Shown here: one piece after another, positions 32,988-33,519 of the stretch
Layout of the letters: each line of letters opens with the position of its first letter
How positions within the stretch are numbered: the first letter of the stretch is position 1
Assembly: GCA_002685075.1 (NCBI GenBank)
Contig: NYWO01000065.1
Span: forward strand, 1-33,519
DNA from: Arcobacter sp.
Lineage (GTDB): Bacteria > Campylobacterota > Campylobacteria > Campylobacterales > Arcobacteraceae
Direction of reading: 5' to 3'
Length of the DNA: 33,519 bases
The notes under the pieces: model-generated
What the model saw: only the letters and a program-made list of their open reading frames with translations
What the model was told of the DNA's origin: nothing
Databases searched by the model: none
Made by a program: the position numbers and the translations under genes

Positions 32988-33519
32988 CTAATAGATCCAA
33001 TTTTTTTAACTGGTGGCTTTGATTGAGATATTAAAGGATGTAATGAATCAGTCTTTGCTTTTGCATCTTTTACAGTATTAAAAACTCCATAGTAGATAGT
33101 ACTTTTATTACCATTTTTAATAACTGTATAATATGGATCCAATCCAAATCTATGTGTATACCATTTTACTTTACTATTTTTAATAGTTATTAATTTTAAA
33201 GTATAATTGTCTTTAGATGCTTTATTAAACTTGTTATTAAAACTTGCTAATTTTTTTGAATATGCTGTTTGTACTACTTTTTTTATCTCTACTTTTTGAT
33301 TTTTTTCTACTAACTTAACTTTTTCTTCTGCTATTTTCGCTTCTTTAGCAAGTTTCTCTTTTTCTAAGATTGAAGCATTTATGATTTCCTCTTTTTTTGA
33401 CTCATTTGAATTATCTATATTTAAATTGTTTTTTAAGTATGACTCTTGTGTTCTAAATATTTTTTGTAAGAATGGTTTATTTTTCTTTAATCTATTATCT
33501 AAATTTGATAGTCCTGATA
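32984..33519 (-). CDS. SPOR-like domain protein, 5' end outside the window
   Basis: The frame is open to the right edge and gives 177 residues ending PVKKIGSIR. An acidic and basic coiled region (ILEKEKLAKEAKIAEEKVKL) precedes a C-terminal segment of about 75 residues (YTLKLITIKNSKVKWYTHRF, YYGVFNTVKDAKAKTDSLHP) with the layout of SPOR-type peptidoglycan-binding modules. Its TGA overlaps the next ATG (ATGA), so it is the first visible gene of the four-gene right-hand operon. It is absent from the ORF track because its start is missing. Confidence 0.7.
   Translation of the reverse strand, partial: SGLSNLDNRLKKNKPFLQKIFRTQESYLKNNLNIDNSNESKKEEIINASILEKEKLAKEAKIAEEKVKLVEKNQKVEIKKVVQTAYSKKLASFNNKFNKASKDNYTLKLITIKNSKVKWYTHRFGLDPYYTVIKNGNKSTIYYGVFNTVKDAKAKTDSLHPLISQSKPPVKKIGSIR

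Noticed and set aside
1-33519. CRISPR array
   Set aside because: No regularly spaced direct repeats were seen; the recurring TAGACA element is kilobases apart and promoter-linked.

Overview
The window is a very AT-rich bacterial chromosome segment. The codon use, the divergent FtsI, the leuB end and the LapD-like signalling protein fit Campylobacterota, most likely Arcobacteraceae; this is inference, because I could not search a database.

Layout. (1) 1-240 is the 3' end of leuB. (2) 271-1469 holds a degenerate 3' fragment of a tRNA-Glu gene next to a frameshifted tyrosine integrase. (3) 1652-3493 is a class B penicillin-binding protein (FtsI type). (4) 3608-28337 is a dense accessory region, nearly all on the minus strand. 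It contains leucine-rich repeat (LRR) proteins with a secreted serine protease and an SSB, a MYG1-like remnant, a Fic enzyme on the plus strand, a MntA/HepT pair followed by receiver and receiver-HEPN genes, a large ankyrin protein, a J-domain-like protein, a Dda/RecD-like helicase, a DUF3696-type ATPase with a PLD-like partner, a DarT toxin with a NADAR antitoxin, HipBA, and an operon of small membrane and coiled proteins. A plus-strand WYL regulator closes it. (5) 28409-28907 is an IS3-family remnant. (6) 28933-29008 is an intact tRNA-Glu. (7) 29046 to the end is a four-gene cell-envelope/c-di-GMP operon: SPOR-like protein, LapD-like protein, lipoprotein and Sel1-repeat protein.

Main observation. 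Eleven promoters share one composite element: TAGACA, usually continuing as the inverted repeat TAGACA-N5-TGTCTA, followed after exactly 21 nt by a -10 hexamer (TATAAT or a close variant). These promoters precede ftsI, the ssb-LRR-protease-LRR operon, the LRR/MYG1/small-ORF operon, the ankyrin gene, the J-like gene, the helicase, the ATPase/PLD pair, darT-NADAR, the small membrane operon and the WYL regulator itself. The eleventh faces the IS3 remnant and has lost its gene. I did not find the element before Fic (in its own direction), mntA-hepT, hipBA, the integrase or tRNA-Glu. The simplest reading is that the WYL protein controls a multi-operon defence or stress regulon through this site and also autoregulates. 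The fixed operator-to-(-10) distance suggests direct interplay with RNA polymerase.

Boundaries. The near-repeat of the tRNA-Glu 3' end at 271-316, beside a dead integrase, and the intact tRNA-Glu at 28933 suggest an old integrative element that now cannot excise. ftsI lies inside those limits and carries the shared promoter, so it is either an accessory second PBP or a core gene drawn into the regulon. Several genes (integrase, MYG1-like, hepT) are broken by small frameshifts in homopolymer runs, so decay and sequencing error both remain possible.
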